The translations under genes and the position numbers were made by a program. Of a DNA stretch of 58,145 nt, positions 34,535 through 42,683 are shown one piece after another. Position 1 is the first letter of the stretch. Each line of letters opens with the position of its first letter. The notes beneath the pieces were generated by a model. That model was not told where the DNA came from and did no database searches. It saw only the letters and a program-made list of their open reading frames with translations. The DNA lies in assembly GCA_946626535.1 (NCBI GenBank), contig CAMOUK010000004.1, positions 1 to 58,145 of the forward strand. The letters are read 5' to 3'. This DNA is from an uncultured Caryophanales bacterium (lineage in GTDB: Bacteria > Bacillota_I > Bacilli_A > Acholeplasmatales > Anaeroplasmataceae).

Positions 34535-34548
34535 TAAAAACGTTTTCA
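34535..34548 (+). promoter_or_regulatory. cre-like site upstream of the four-gene secretion cassette
   Basis: TAAAAACGTTTTCA matches TGWAANCGNTNNCA at 13 of 14 positions, 70 bases before the first ATG. The divergent mrp start is on the other side. Confidence 0.4.
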
Positions 34549-34617
34549 TAATAACTGTTTCAAAATTTTTTAAATTTTCTCTCTATTATTTTATAAAAGA
34601 TTAAAAAGGAGAAAATA

Positions 34618-35253
34618 ATGAAAAAAATAATCGTATCTATCATTTTATTAATTATAGCATTATCAATTTATCCAATCATTAATATAAAGGCTGATATTGA
34701 TGATTATAATACATTTACTGAAATTATAATGGCAGATGGTAAGCTTATATCTAATTTTACCGATGAAGAATATGATGAACTGGCTAGAAATTATCATGTA
34801 GAATTTGTTGGAATTTCTACTGTAACAGCTAATAAAAATGTTGATGCATCATATATCTCAAATACTATTAAATCAGTTGAAAATAAGAGTAATTCAGATA
34901 TTACCTATACAATAGATGTTGAAACAACAACTAATAATAAAACTTCCTTTACAGCCTCTGGTTCTTTAAATGGCTCAGTTTCAGGATCTAAGGGTAAGCT
35001 AAAAGGTGAAATAGGGGCAAAGGCAGGTGTTGAATATAACCAGACCAACACTGTTGCTACTAAAAATGTCGAAAAGATGAATTTGGTAGTAGAAGCTAAT
35101 AGTAGAGCCTTAATATATCTAACTGGTAATTTAACTATAACTAATGGAGCCTGTGCTTATTATATTTGCTGGATTAGAGTATCTGAGGGGCTTTTTGAAA
35201 TAGCAGTGCTAAAGAATCAATATGCAAGAATAGAAAAGGCTAAAATCGTATGA
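34618..35253 (+). CDS. Secreted protein of unknown function, Ser/Thr-rich
   Basis: 211 residues. Signal peptide of about 25 residues (Lys-rich start, hydrophobic core, NIKA cleavage-like end). The mature part has a middle stretch (about 95-150) very rich in Ser, Thr, Asn and Gly with alternating polar pattern (TASGSLNGSVSGSKGKLKGE), then a short segment with two Cys (GACAYYIC). The alternating stretch recalls the membrane-inserting hairpins of aerolysin-like toxins, but this is only a visual similarity. No family recognised. AAAAGGAG precedes the ATG. The stop overlaps the next gene (ATGA). Confidence 0.75.
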   Translation: MKKIIVSIILLIIALSIYPIINIKADIDDYNTFTEIIMADGKLISNFTDEEYDELARNYHVEFVGISTVTANKNVDASYISNTIKSVENKSNSDITYTIDVETTTNNKTSFTASGSLNGSVSGSKGKLKGEIGAKAGVEYNQTNTVATKNVEKMNLVVEANSRALIYLTGNLTITNGACAYYICWIRVSEGLFEIAVLKNQYARIEKAKIV

Positions 35254-36104
35254 AAAAGGTAATTTATTTAATAATATTTTTAATAATTATAGGAATAATA
35301 TCTATGTTTTATTATTCTGAGACTAAGATAATTAATGAATCATTTTATGTAATTGATAGTCATTATAGCTTCATCTATGAAAATAATAAAAGATATAATA
35401 TCGATATCTATTCAGATTCAGCCAGTTCAATAATTGAATATGTAGATGATAATATATATCAAATAGTTGATGAAAATGATATTTATACCTTAATTAATGT
35501 AAAAATAAAAAAAGAAAAAGTAAATAAATATCATGTTTATCAATTATCATTTGACATATTTGATATAGGTGAAGAAGAAAAGATTTTAGAAAATCCAATA
35601 TTAAAAATAACAAATCAAAAATATACTCTAAAACTAAACATTGGAGATATTTATATCTTAAAGCCTACAAATTATGAATTATTAAACATCAATAATTATT
35701 ATGCTAGCTATTCATATTTAAATGAAGCATTAATGCTTGTAGGATTAAATATAGAATTAAATGATGAATTTAACACTATATATGAATTAAAAGTAGGTAA
35801 TTATGCATCAGCAAGACTTGATTTAGCACTTAAAAACACTTTATTAAATAATGAAATAAATATAAAGGAAGTCATAAATAATTATAGATATAATGAAATA
35901 AGTAATGCTAGCTTAGGCTTAGAAGCAAATACTTATTTTATTCCTATTACGTATGATAATTTAAAAGTTATTAAGGTGTCATTTATAACCTTAAATATTG
36001 ATAATAAGAATTATTATTTAGATTATTTTCCATTTATAACAAATATCTTAGATTTAGATGATTATAAAAATTATATAAGAGAAGGACAAATAAGCTATGT
36101 ATAA
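35250..36104 (+). CDS. Membrane-anchored extracytoplasmic protein of unknown function
   Basis: 284 residues. One N-terminal membrane segment (about 4-22) and a long Tyr/Asn/Ile-rich, beta-like outer part with no Cys after the anchor. No family recognised. It is coupled by ATGA to the secreted-protein gene and overlaps the ABC ATPase gene by 8 bases, so it belongs to the same four-gene unit. It could be a receptor, chaperone or immunity partner for the secreted protein. Confidence 0.75.
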   Translation: MKKVIYLIIFLIIIGIISMFYYSETKIINESFYVIDSHYSFIYENNKRYNIDIYSDSASSIIEYVDDNIYQIVDENDIYTLINVKIKKEKVNKYHVYQLSFDIFDIGEEEKILENPILKITNQKYTLKLNIGDIYILKPTNYELLNINNYYASYSYLNEALMLVGLNIELNDEFNTIYELKVGNYASARLDLALKNTLLNNEINIKEVINNYRYNEISNASLGLEANTYFIPITYDNLKVIKVSFITLNIDNKNYYLDYFPFITNILDLDDYKNYIREGQISYV

Positions 36105-36696
36105 ATTAGAACATATTACTAAAAAATATAATAAAAATATTATATTAAATGATATATCTTTAGAATTAGATCAACCTAATTTATATATAATTACAGGTAT
36201 AAATGGTTCAGGTAAATCTACTTTAATAAAGATAATGTCTAAAATAATATTTAAAAGTAGTGGAAATATCATATCAGATGAATCTATTGCCTTTTTACCA
36301 GATAAATTTATATTACCTTATCTTATTAGTGTAAAGGAATTTATAAAGGAGACTTTAAGGCTATATAAAATAAGATTAGATTACAAAGATATTATGAAAA
36401 GGTTTGAGCTTCCAAATAAGCTAATAGGATCATTGTCAAAAGGTAATTATCAAAAATTAGGCTTATTTTTTATTTTTTATAATAATAAAGATATTTATAT
36501 CTTAGATGAACCACTTGATGGCTTAGATGATTTTGCCAAAGGCTTATTTAGAAAGCTAGTAGAAGAAAAGCTTAAGGAAAATAAAAAGGTAGTTTTATCA
36601 CTTCATAATAAAACATTATTAAATAGTTTTAATCCAAAGATATTTCAAATAAAGGAAGGTGATCTAGTTGAAAAACAAAGAAGAAAAAAGGAGTAG
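36097..36696 (+). CDS. ABC transporter ATP-binding protein (small, ABC-2 type)
   Basis: 199 residues. Walker A TGINGSGKST (Lys 40), a signature LSKGNYQK (a variant of LSGGQ), Walker B IYILDEPLDGLD and a switch His in LSLHNK are present, so it should hydrolyse ATP. At 199 residues it is close to the minimal ATPase, with the region after the D-loop short. It overlaps the anchored-protein gene upstream and the permease gene downstream. Confidence 0.9.
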   Translation: MYKLEHITKKYNKNIILNDISLELDQPNLYIITGINGSGKSTLIKIMSKIIFKSSGNIISDESIAFLPDKFILPYLISVKEFIKETLRLYKIRLDYKDIMKRFELPNKLIGSLSKGNYQKLGLFFIFYNNKDIYILDEPLDGLDDFAKGLFRKLVEEKLKENKKVVLSLHNKTLLNSFNPKIFQIKEGDLVEKQRRKKE

Positions 36697-37423
36697 CTTT
36701 ATAGCTTTATGTAATTTATATAATTCATTTATTTTACAAAAATCTACCATAATAATACTTTTTGTAACACTTATAGTATTTGGTGCTGGTCTATATTATT
36801 TTACAAATCCTAGCTTTTTACTAGAGGATTATTTAAAATCAAAAAATGATTTTCATGCTTCATATTTTTCTCAAGGATTATTTGTTATACAAGTGTTAAA
36901 TAGTATTATTATAGTCAGCTTATGCTATAATTTTTCAATTAAATCAATTAATTTTGATGTATTATTTTTATCATTTAATTCAAGAAAGAAGCTATCGTTA
37001 GCTAAAATAATAACTGCTGCCTTTATTATGCTAGTATTTTTACTACTTGAAATGCTCATAATGCTTACAATTCCTCTTATAATATATTCATCCTTTAAGA
37101 TATCTATAGATTTATTATTAACCTTCCTATATTTATATATAATAATGTTATTCGAATTCTTTTTATCATTATTATTTACGACTATAATAAATGTAATATT
37201 TACGCCAATGGCTATTTTATTTATTGAAATAACTATAAAAATATTGTTTAATAATGTTACAGCAATTAAAGATAATTTGAAGGATTTTATACCATATATA
37301 TCATATAATAAGGTAGATAATATATTTACTTTAAATAGTCCATTAATTGTTAGTTTATGGGTAGTGCTTATTATGCTACTTTATATCCAGGTTTATAGCA
37401 TAAAGGATATTAAAGAAAAATAA
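36668..37423 (+). CDS. ABC transporter permease of the secretion cassette
   Basis: 251 residues with six predicted membrane segments (about 22-45, 68-90, 108-135, 140-170, 172-190 and 228-245), the ABC-2 export layout. The frame opens with TTG 36668, which overlaps the ATPase gene by 29 bases; GGAAGGTGAT is the ribosome binding site. With the ATPase it should form an exporter, probably for something in this cassette or a lipid. No terminator is obvious before the infC promoter. Confidence 0.78.
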   Translation: MKNKEEKRSSFIALCNLYNSFILQKSTIIILFVTLIVFGAGLYYFTNPSFLLEDYLKSKNDFHASYFSQGLFVIQVLNSIIIVSLCYNFSIKSINFDVLFLSFNSRKKLSLAKIITAAFIMLVFLLLEMLIMLTIPLIIYSSFKISIDLLLTFLYLYIIMLFEFFLSLLFTTIINVIFTPMAILFIEITIKILFNNVTAIKDNLKDFIPYISYNKVDNIFTLNSPLIVSLWVVLIMLLYIQVYSIKDIKEK

Positions 37424-37432
37424 AAAAAATAA

Positions 37433-37461
37433 TTGACATTTTTGATATAATAGTATAAAAT
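37433..37461 (+). promoter_or_regulatory. Promoter of infC-rpmI-rplT
   Basis: TTGACA (37433-37438), 17-base spacer, TAAAAT (37456-37461). Confidence 0.72.
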
Positions 37462-37464
37462 ACA

Positions 37465-37600
37465 CTAGGTTAAGTAAATAAGTGGAAAGAAGAGACGCCT
37501 GTTTCTCGCCTGATTGAATTTCGTTTTGATAGGCAAAATGTCACGATAAGCAATTATTAATGATATTTTTATGAGGGCGTTTGTCCTCATTTTTTTATTT
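37465..37600 (+). promoter_or_regulatory. Structured infC-rpmI-rplT leader (L20 leader type) with attenuator
   Basis: The leader of ~165 bases before infC can fold: GCCT near 37497 can pair with AGGC near 37540, and ATGAGGGCG (37571-37579) pairs with TTGTCCTCAT (37581-37590), followed by a T-run. That last hairpin is a complete terminator before the coding region. In Bacilli ribosomal protein L20 binds such a leader and causes early termination. The position fits that system; L20 binding is inferred. Confidence 0.7.
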
Positions 37601-37628
37601 ACTATTTTAATGTTTTGGAGGTGTTACT

Positions 37629-38171
37629 ATAAACACAAAGGGTAAATCAGATGAAGCTTTAATCAATGAAGAAATCAGAGTAAAAGAACTATTAGTAATT
37701 TCTGCATCAGGCGAAAAACTAGGCGTTATCTCAAAGGATAGTGCTTTAGATATGGCCTATCAAGATGGACTAGATTTAGTATTAGTTTCTCCAGATTCTA
37801 ATCCTCCTGTTGCTAAAATAATGGATTATTCAAAATATCGTTTTGAGCAACAAAAGAGATTAAAGGAACAAAAGAAGAAACAAAAGGTTATTGAAGTAAA
37901 GGAAATTCAATTTACTCCAACAACTGATACACATGATTTTGACACTAAGGTAAGAAAAATCAATGATTTTATTGCTCATGGAAATAAAGTAAAGGTTACT
38001 TTAAAGTTCCAAAGAGGAAGAGGTCGTATGGCTATGCATGATGATCTATGTATCGATATCATCAATAAGATTATTGAAGCTTTAGGTGATACAATTAGTG
38101 TTGAAGCACAACCAAAACAAGAAGGAAGAAACTATTATGCAATAGTTGTTCCTAAAAAAGAGAAGAAATAA
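37629..38171 (+). CDS. infC: Translation initiation factor IF-3 with a probable AUA start
   Basis: 180 residues from the ATA at 37629-37631. The ATG at 37752 would remove the N-terminal domain; the in-frame upstream sequence (NTKGKSDEALINEEIR, VISASGEKLGVI) is a normal IF-3 start, and GGAGGTG at 37617-37623 lies 5 bases before ATA. No ATG, GTG or TTG is in frame there. The body has VLVSPDSNPPVAKIMDYSK, the C-domain KVTLKFQRGRGRM and QPKQEGRNYY. IF-3 prevents subunit joining and checks start codons, and rare AUU/AUA starts in infC let it repress itself. Confidence 0.93.
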   Translation: MNTKGKSDEALINEEIRVKELLVISASGEKLGVISKDSALDMAYQDGLDLVLVSPDSNPPVAKIMDYSKYRFEQQKRLKEQKKKQKVIEVKEIQFTPTTDTHDFDTKVRKINDFIAHGNKVKVTLKFQRGRGRMAMHDDLCIDIINKIIEALGDTISVEAQPKQEGRNYYAIVVPKKEKK

Positions 38172-38189
38172 TAAGAAGGAGACAAAGAA

Positions 38190-38390
38190 ATGCCAAAGCA
38201 AAAAACACACAGTGGTTTAAAGAAGAGAATTAAAATCACAGGTACAGGAAAAATTAAACGCGGTCATGCTTACACTGGCCACTTAAAGACTAACAAGTCA
38301 CATAAGCAAAATAAGAATTTATCAAAGGCTGGATTAGTTCACGAGACAGATGAAAAGAGAATCAAGTCATTGATTTCTAATTTAAAGTAG
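38190..38390 (+). CDS. rpmI: 50S ribosomal protein L35
   Basis: 66 residues, very basic. KQKTHSGLKKRIKITGTGKIKR and the end DEKRIKSLI are typical. AAGGAGAC precedes the ATG. Middle gene of infC-rpmI-rplT. Confidence 0.96.
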   Translation: MPKQKTHSGLKKRIKITGTGKIKRGHAYTGHLKTNKSHKQNKNLSKAGLVHETDEKRIKSLISNLK

Positions 38391-38403
38391 GAGGTAAGGT
38401 AAG

Positions 38404-38814
38404 ATGCCAAGAGTTAAAGGTGGATATGTTACAAGAAGAAGACGTAAAGCAGTCTTAAAATTAGCTAAGGGCTACTATGGTTCTAAGCACACATTATATA
38501 AAACAGCACATGAACAAGTAATGCGTTCATTACAATATGCTTTCAGAGATAGAAAGGCTCGTAAGAGAGATTTCAGAAAGCTATGGATTTCAAGAATCAA
38601 TGCTGCTGCTCAATTAAATGGTTTAAAATATTCTACATTCATCAACGGTTTAGCTAATGCTGATGTTACTGTAAACAGAAAGATGTTAGCTGAAATGGCA
38701 GTTAATGATGCTGAAGGATTTGCAAAGCTATGTGAAGTAGCTAAGAATGCTAAACCAAAGGCAAAAGCTAACGAAAATGTTGTTGTTTTAACAAAAGAAA
38801 AGAAAAATAAGTAA
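38404..38814 (+). CDS. rplT: 50S ribosomal protein L20 with a C-terminal extension
   Basis: 136 residues; the usual size is near 117-120. The core [14 protein letters not shown] to about 118 is standard L20 ([28 protein letters not shown]). A tail of about 18 residues rich in Lys and Ala ([20 protein letters not shown]) follows. L20 helps assemble the 50S and represses its own operon through the leader. AGGAGGTAAG starts it; a terminator lies downstream. Confidence 0.96.
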   Translation: MPRVKGGYVTRRRRKAVLKLAKGYYGSKHTLYKTAHEQVMRSLQYAFRDRKARKRDFRKLWISRINAAAQLNGLKYSTFINGLANADVTVNRKMLAEMAVNDAEGFAKLCEVAKNAKPKAKANENVVVLTKEKKNK

Positions 38815-38820
38815 TTAATT

Positions 38821-38850
38821 GGGATATCTTATGATATCCCTAAATTTTTT
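38821..38850 (+). terminator. Terminator after rplT
   Basis: GGGATATC (38821-38828) pairs with GATATCCC (38833-38840), followed by a T-run after TAAA. Confidence 0.8.
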
Positions 38851-38903
38851 CTTTTTATTAGAAAAGCTATATGGTATAATTTTAGTAAATTTGGAGGTCA
38901 ATT

Positions 38904-39236
38904 ATGGACAACAAGAATAAAATTAATCCAAATGCCGGCAAGGTGGTTAATAATAAGGGACTAAAAATTTTTGTAGCTGCAGTAGCTATAATATCTGTTA
39001 TATTAGTTTCTTACTATGTAATTGATGTATACTTCGTTCAAAATGAACCAAATTATTTTGAGAAGCATTTTTTAGTGGCAATTTCACTATCCTTAATAGG
39101 TATAGTAGCATTTTTACTACCAACTGTTTACGAAAAGAAATACGCAAATAATAAGGGTGATTCCCTAATGGTTATCGTTTCATTCCTATTATTTATCTGT
39201 GCGATAATTTCTATAGTATATTCATATGTTGCTTAA
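38904..39236 (+). CDS. Membrane protein of unknown function, three predicted segments
   Basis: 110 residues: polar Asn/Lys-rich start to ~20, hydrophobic segments at about 23-43, 57-74 and 88-107. TTGGAGG is the ribosome binding site, and TATAAT at 38875-38880 is the likely -10. Single gene between rplT and the structured RNA. No family recognised. Confidence 0.75.
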   Translation: MDNKNKINPNAGKVVNNKGLKIFVAAVAIISVILVSYYVIDVYFVQNEPNYFEKHFLVAISLSLIGIVAFLLPTVYEKKYANNKGDSLMVIVSFLLFICAIISIVYSYVA

Positions 39237-39257
39237 AAGCCATTAATGTGGTACAAT
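39229..39257 (+). promoter_or_regulatory. Promoter of the structured RNA
   Basis: TTGCTT (39229-39234), 17-base spacer, TACAAT (39252-39257). It overlaps the end of the membrane gene. The predicted transcript starts near 39263, at the 5' strand of the RNA's closing stem. Confidence 0.6.
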
Positions 39258-39262
39258 AAAAG

Positions 39263-39410
39263 TAGCTAGGAAGAAGGCAGTGGAGCTCAAAATTTAATTT
39301 AAGGGAGCTGAGGAGAAGCATGTGCTGGAAGCCCATTAAGTTGGGAACCCTAATTGTTATCCGTGAGGCTACCCACCGTCGTCGAAGTGGTTCTTCACGA
39401 CCTTCCTAGT
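39263..39410 (+). ncRNA. Structured non-coding RNA, family unassigned (6S RNA possible)
   Basis: About 150 bases with no coding frame. The ends pair: CTAGGAAG (39266-39273) with CTTCCTAG (39402-39409). Inside are three hairpins: AGCTC/GAGCT (39284-39288 with 39305-39309), CCCA/TGGG (39332-39335 with 39342-39345) and CGTGAGG with CTTCACG (39362-39399, enclosing CCAC/GTGG). The loop AAATTTAATT (39290-39299) is complementary to AATTAAATTT (39411-39420), a possible pseudoknot or switch. It has its own promoter, and a terminator at 39434. G+C is clearly higher than the flanks, as usual for stable RNAs in AT-rich genomes. I could not match it to SRP RNA, RNase P RNA, tmRNA or a known riboswitch; 6S RNA is the best guess. 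Confidence 0.6.
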
Positions 39411-39433
39411 AATTAAATTTAAGCTTAAATGGT

Positions 39434-39463
39434 AAAAGTGGAATTGTTCCACTTTTATTTTAT
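39434..39463 (+). terminator. Terminator after the structured RNA
   Basis: AAAAGTGGAA (39434-39443) pairs with TTCCACTTTT (39447-39456), followed by ATTTTAT. It ends 16 bases before the helicase ATG, so it could also act as an attenuator for the helicase. Confidence 0.83.
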
Positions 39464-39478
39464 AAAGGAATGATAATA

Positions 39479-41041
39479 ATGAATTTTAATGAATTAAATA
39501 TAAATAAAAATATAATAGAGGCGCTAAATAATCAAAATATCTTTGAAGCAACAGATATTCAGTCATCTACTATACCAGCCTTATTAAATAAGGAAGATGT
39601 AATAGGACAAGGTCAAACTGGTACTGGTAAGACTTATGCATATTCAATCCCTCTATTGATGAATATAAATTATAATAAAAATATCCAAGGTCTAGTTTTA
39701 GTACCAACAAGAGAGCTTGCTATCCAGGTTTCAAAGGAAATTAAAAAGCTAGATGAAAAGGTAGAAGTAATAGCAATATTTGGTGGTGCTTCATATGATG
39801 ATCAATTTAAGGATTTAAAGAAAAATCCTCAAATTGTAGTATCAACACCAGGTAGATTACTAGATTTAAAGGATAGAAATAAAATTAGATTAAATAATGT
39901 TAATTTTTTAGTATTAGATGAGGCAGATGAAATGCTAAAAATGGGCTTTGAGGAGGATTTAAATCAAATCCTAGAAACTGTTCCAAAGACACGTCAAACA
40001 GCTCTATTTTCAGCTACAATACCTCCATTTGTTAAAAATGTAGCAAATAAATATATGAATAATCCTAAATTCATAAAAGTTGAGGCTAATTCTTTAACTG
40101 TAGAAAACATTGATCAGATGCTTTACTATGTTAAAAAGGAACAAAAGAAGGACTTATTAGTAAGATTATTAGATTATTATGAATTTAATTCTGTAATGAT
40201 TTTTACTAATACTAAGACGATGGTTGATGAGCTAGTTTTATATCTTCAAGGCTTAGGCTATAAGGCTGATGGCTTACATGGCGATTTAAAGCAAGCTTCA
40301 AGAAATAGAGTTTTAGATTCATATAGAGCTAAAAATATTAATATATTAATAGCTACAGACGTTGCCGCAAGAGGACTAGATATCTCTAATGTTGAGGCTA
40401 TCATAAATTATGATATACCACTAGAGCCAGAGCTTTATGTTCATAGAATCGGAAGAACTGCAAGAGCTGGTAATTATGGTATTGCTATAAGCTTTGCTAC
40501 TGCAAGATCAAGACAAAAGGTTATTGCCTTGGAAAAATATATCCATAAGCAAATAAAGGTTTGTGAGGCTCCTTTGGCAAAAGATATTAATGCTCATAGA
40601 CAAAAAAAGCTATACTTAACTATTGAAGAAAAGATGAATTCAGATTTTGATATGCATCAATATGATAATTTAATTATGAAGTTATCAAAAAGAACTAAAG
40701 ATCCTGTCTTGATTATTTCTTCATTATTAGATATAATCGCTTCTGATTCAAAGAAGGAATATAAGGATATTGATGTAGTTAAATTTAATGAAAAGAAAAA
40801 GAAAAAATCAAATCAAAAGGTAACTATTTCTTTAAATGTTGGTAAGGTTAATAAGACTAAGGCTAATGAGCTAGCAATGTTTTTACATAATAGTTTAAAG
40901 ATTAATATCAATAGCTTAGGTAAGATTAGAATTGATGATAATAATACTTTAATAGAAATCAAAAAGGATGATTTAAAGCTTTTTGATAATTTATCTAGTT
41001 TTAAATTTAAAGGTAGAAAAATTAAGCATAAGGTAATTTAA
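39479..41041 (+). CDS. DEAD-box RNA helicase with a DbpA-like C-terminal RNA-binding domain
   Basis: 520 residues. Q motif (EATDIQSSTIPALL), Walker A GQTGTGKT, PTRELA, VSTPGR, DEAD, SAT, ARGLDI and HRIGRTARAG: all helicase motifs are intact. The end (about 440-520, VTISLNVGKVNKTKANELA...GKIRIDDNNTLIEI) resembles the RRM-like DbpA/CsdA RNA-binding domain. It should unwind RNA in ribosome assembly or cold-shock decay. ATG 39479 is preferred over ATG 39470 because AAGGA lies 9 bases before the former and touches the latter. rsmD follows after one base. Confidence 0.93.
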   Translation: MNFNELNINKNIIEALNNQNIFEATDIQSSTIPALLNKEDVIGQGQTGTGKTYAYSIPLLMNINYNKNIQGLVLVPTRELAIQVSKEIKKLDEKVEVIAIFGGASYDDQFKDLKKNPQIVVSTPGRLLDLKDRNKIRLNNVNFLVLDEADEMLKMGFEEDLNQILETVPKTRQTALFSATIPPFVKNVANKYMNNPKFIKVEANSLTVENIDQMLYYVKKEQKKDLLVRLLDYYEFNSVMIFTNTKTMVDELVLYLQGLGYKADGLHGDLKQASRNRVLDSYRAKNINILIATDVAARGLDISNVEAIINYDIPLEPELYVHRIGRTARAGNYGIAISFATARSRQKVIALEKYIHKQIKVCEAPLAKDINAHRQKKLYLTIEEKMNSDFDMHQYDNLIMKLSKRTKDPVLIISSLLDIIASDSKKEYKDIDVVKFNEKKKKKSNQKVTISLNVGKVNKTKANELAMFLHNSLKININSLGKIRIDDNNTLIEIKKDDLKLFDNLSSFKFKGRKIKHKVI

Positions 41042-41042
41042 G

Positions 41043-41564
41043 ATGAGAATTATTGCAGGTAAATATAGACATAGAATAATTGAAATGACAAATTTAGAGA
41101 CAACAAGAGAAACTCAAGATTCAGTAAGAGAGGCTATTTTTAATATGATAGGCCCTTATTTTGATGGAGGAGTATGTCTAGATTTATTTGCAGGCTCTGG
41201 TGCTATGGGAATTGAGGCGATCTCTCGTGGTATGAATGGGCTATATCTTAATGATTTAAATAAGGATGCTTTAAAAATATGTAAATTAAATTGTAATAAA
41301 TTAGGAATTGAGGCTAATTATTATAATTTAGATTATGAAGCATTTTTAAATCAAAATAGTCAATTATTTGATTTAATTATTTTAGACCCACCATATAAGA
41401 TGAATGATGTTAAAGCTATTTTAGATTCAACTAAAAAGCATTTAAATAAAAATGGTCTTATAGTTTTTGAAATGGCTAAGGAAACTAATTATCAATATGA
41501 TTCTTTAAGAATAATTAAAGATAAAACCTATGGAATTAAAAGGGTAGTAGTATATAAGGAGTAA
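41043..41564 (+). CDS. rsmD: 16S rRNA (guanine966-N2)-methyltransferase RsmD
   Basis: 173 residues. Opens MRIIAGKYRHR, typical for RsmD; SAM-binding LDLFAGSGAMGIEAISRG; catalytic LDPPYKM (D/N-PPY). One base separates it from the helicase stop, and the helicase end may supply its ribosome binding site (AAGGT). Methylates G966 of 16S rRNA during 30S assembly. Confidence 0.94.
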   Translation: MRIIAGKYRHRIIEMTNLETTRETQDSVREAIFNMIGPYFDGGVCLDLFAGSGAMGIEAISRGMNGLYLNDLNKDALKICKLNCNKLGIEANYYNLDYEAFLNQNSQLFDLIILDPPYKMNDVKAILDSTKKHLNKNGLIVFEMAKETNYQYDSLRIIKDKTYGIKRVVVYKE

Positions 41565-41566
41565 TT

Positions 41567-42652
41567 ATGAATAAGGCGCTTTATGATAATGCAAGAGGCA
41601 TAATTAAAAAGTTCATAAAGAAGAATTATTGGCATGATTTTACATCAGCTGATATATTTTATATCAATGATGAAAAGAATAAAGCTTTATTTGTTTTTTT
41701 AGAACAGGTGTTTGATGAAACATACGGTCTGCAATTATTCTTCAATAAGGATGGCTTTAATTATGTTCATGACTTGCTATCAAGTCAAAATTTAATAGTT
41801 ACCTCATTTGATTGTGATTCCTTATGTGTATCAATTGCGGATAAAAAAGACTTAAATGAGGAAGAAATTAGCTTCTTAAAAGCTAATAGGATAAGAATAT
41901 TAGAAGAAAATAATATTTTAATTTATCGTTTTATTCCAGGCTATAAGGAACGTTTTGCAAATGATGATGAAATTGATTTATTATTTAGATTCTTAATATA
42001 TGTAGATAATCTAATAGATCAAAACTATTTTGATTTACAAGAACAATTTAAGAAGCAAAATTCTTGTTTTTCTATCTTCTATGAAAAAAATTATGATTTA
42101 GTATATAGACCACTTCCATATTTAGAACAAAATTATAGAAAAAATAAAAATAATCTAGTTTTTTATAATGAATTTAAGGATGTTAAGGCTTTAGATGAGG
42201 AAATGTATCTATTTACTAATTATCTACCTGTAATAGAAGAAGATAGTAATAAAAGACCTATAATATTTTATTTTAATTATCCAACTTTAAATAAATCTAT
42301 TTTTAAGTATGCCATGGGTAATTTTAATGATTATAAACAAACCTTATTTGGCCTTTTAGATGAAATATTTGATACATTCGGTAAGCCAAATAAAATATGT
42401 ACTAATAATAGAAATATCTATTTTTACCTATATAAGACATTAGAAAATTTAGGTATAGCATCTGAATTTGTAAGAGAAGATGAAAACGTAAATAGGCATA
42501 TTGATACAGTTATTTCAAATATCTATCAAAGAGCTGATAAGCAGATGTATGCCAAAGAGGAATTTATTTCTATGCTTACTGAATCTATTAATTCTGTCAT
42601 AAATGAGATAGAACAGATGGAAATAGATGATGATGGGCAAATAGTTTCTTGA
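41567..42652 (+). CDS. Uncharacterised protein, DUF6930-like C-terminal region
   Basis: 361 residues, no signal peptide or membrane segment. The last ~100 residues (RPIIFYFNYPTLNKSIF...FGKPNKICTNNRNIYFYLYKTLENLGIASEFV) recall DUF6930-like domains, where the fold is described as RNase H-like in appearance; I hold this lightly. The N-terminal half (YWHDFTSADIF, DKNKALFVFLEQ) is unrecognised. Ribosome binding site AAGGAG, two bases after rsmD, so it is in the helicase-rsmD unit. Its end overlaps the next promoter. Confidence 0.75.
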   Translation: MNKALYDNARGIIKKFIKKNYWHDFTSADIFYINDEKNKALFVFLEQVFDETYGLQLFFNKDGFNYVHDLLSSQNLIVTSFDCDSLCVSIADKKDLNEEEISFLKANRIRILEENNILIYRFIPGYKERFANDDEIDLLFRFLIYVDNLIDQNYFDLQEQFKKQNSCFSIFYEKNYDLVYRPLPYLEQNYRKNKNNLVFYNEFKDVKALDEEMYLFTNYLPVIEEDSNKRPIIFYFNYPTLNKSIFKYAMGNFNDYKQTLFGLLDEIFDTFGKPNKICTNNRNIYFYLYKTLENLGIASEFVREDENVNRHIDTVISNIYQRADKQMYAKEEFISMLTESINSVINEIEQMEIDDDGQIVS

Positions 42653-42677
42653 AAAAATAATCTATTTATTATAAAAT
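42649..42677 (+). promoter_or_regulatory. Promoter of the T-box/hisS operon
   Basis: TTGAAA (42649-42654), 17-base spacer, TAAAAT (42672-42677). The -35 covers the stop of the upstream gene. Confidence 0.65.
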
Positions 42678-42683
42678 AAATAG

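Noticed and set aside
37752..38171. ATG 37752 as the infC start.
   Set aside because: It would delete the N-terminal domain of IF-3; in-frame homologous sequence continues to ATA 37629 with a ribosome binding site.
39263..39410. SRP RNA, RNase P RNA or tmRNA for the structured RNA.
   Set aside because: The SRP domain IV signature, the RNase P core and the tmRNA tag/CCA end are all absent, and the size is wrong for the last two.
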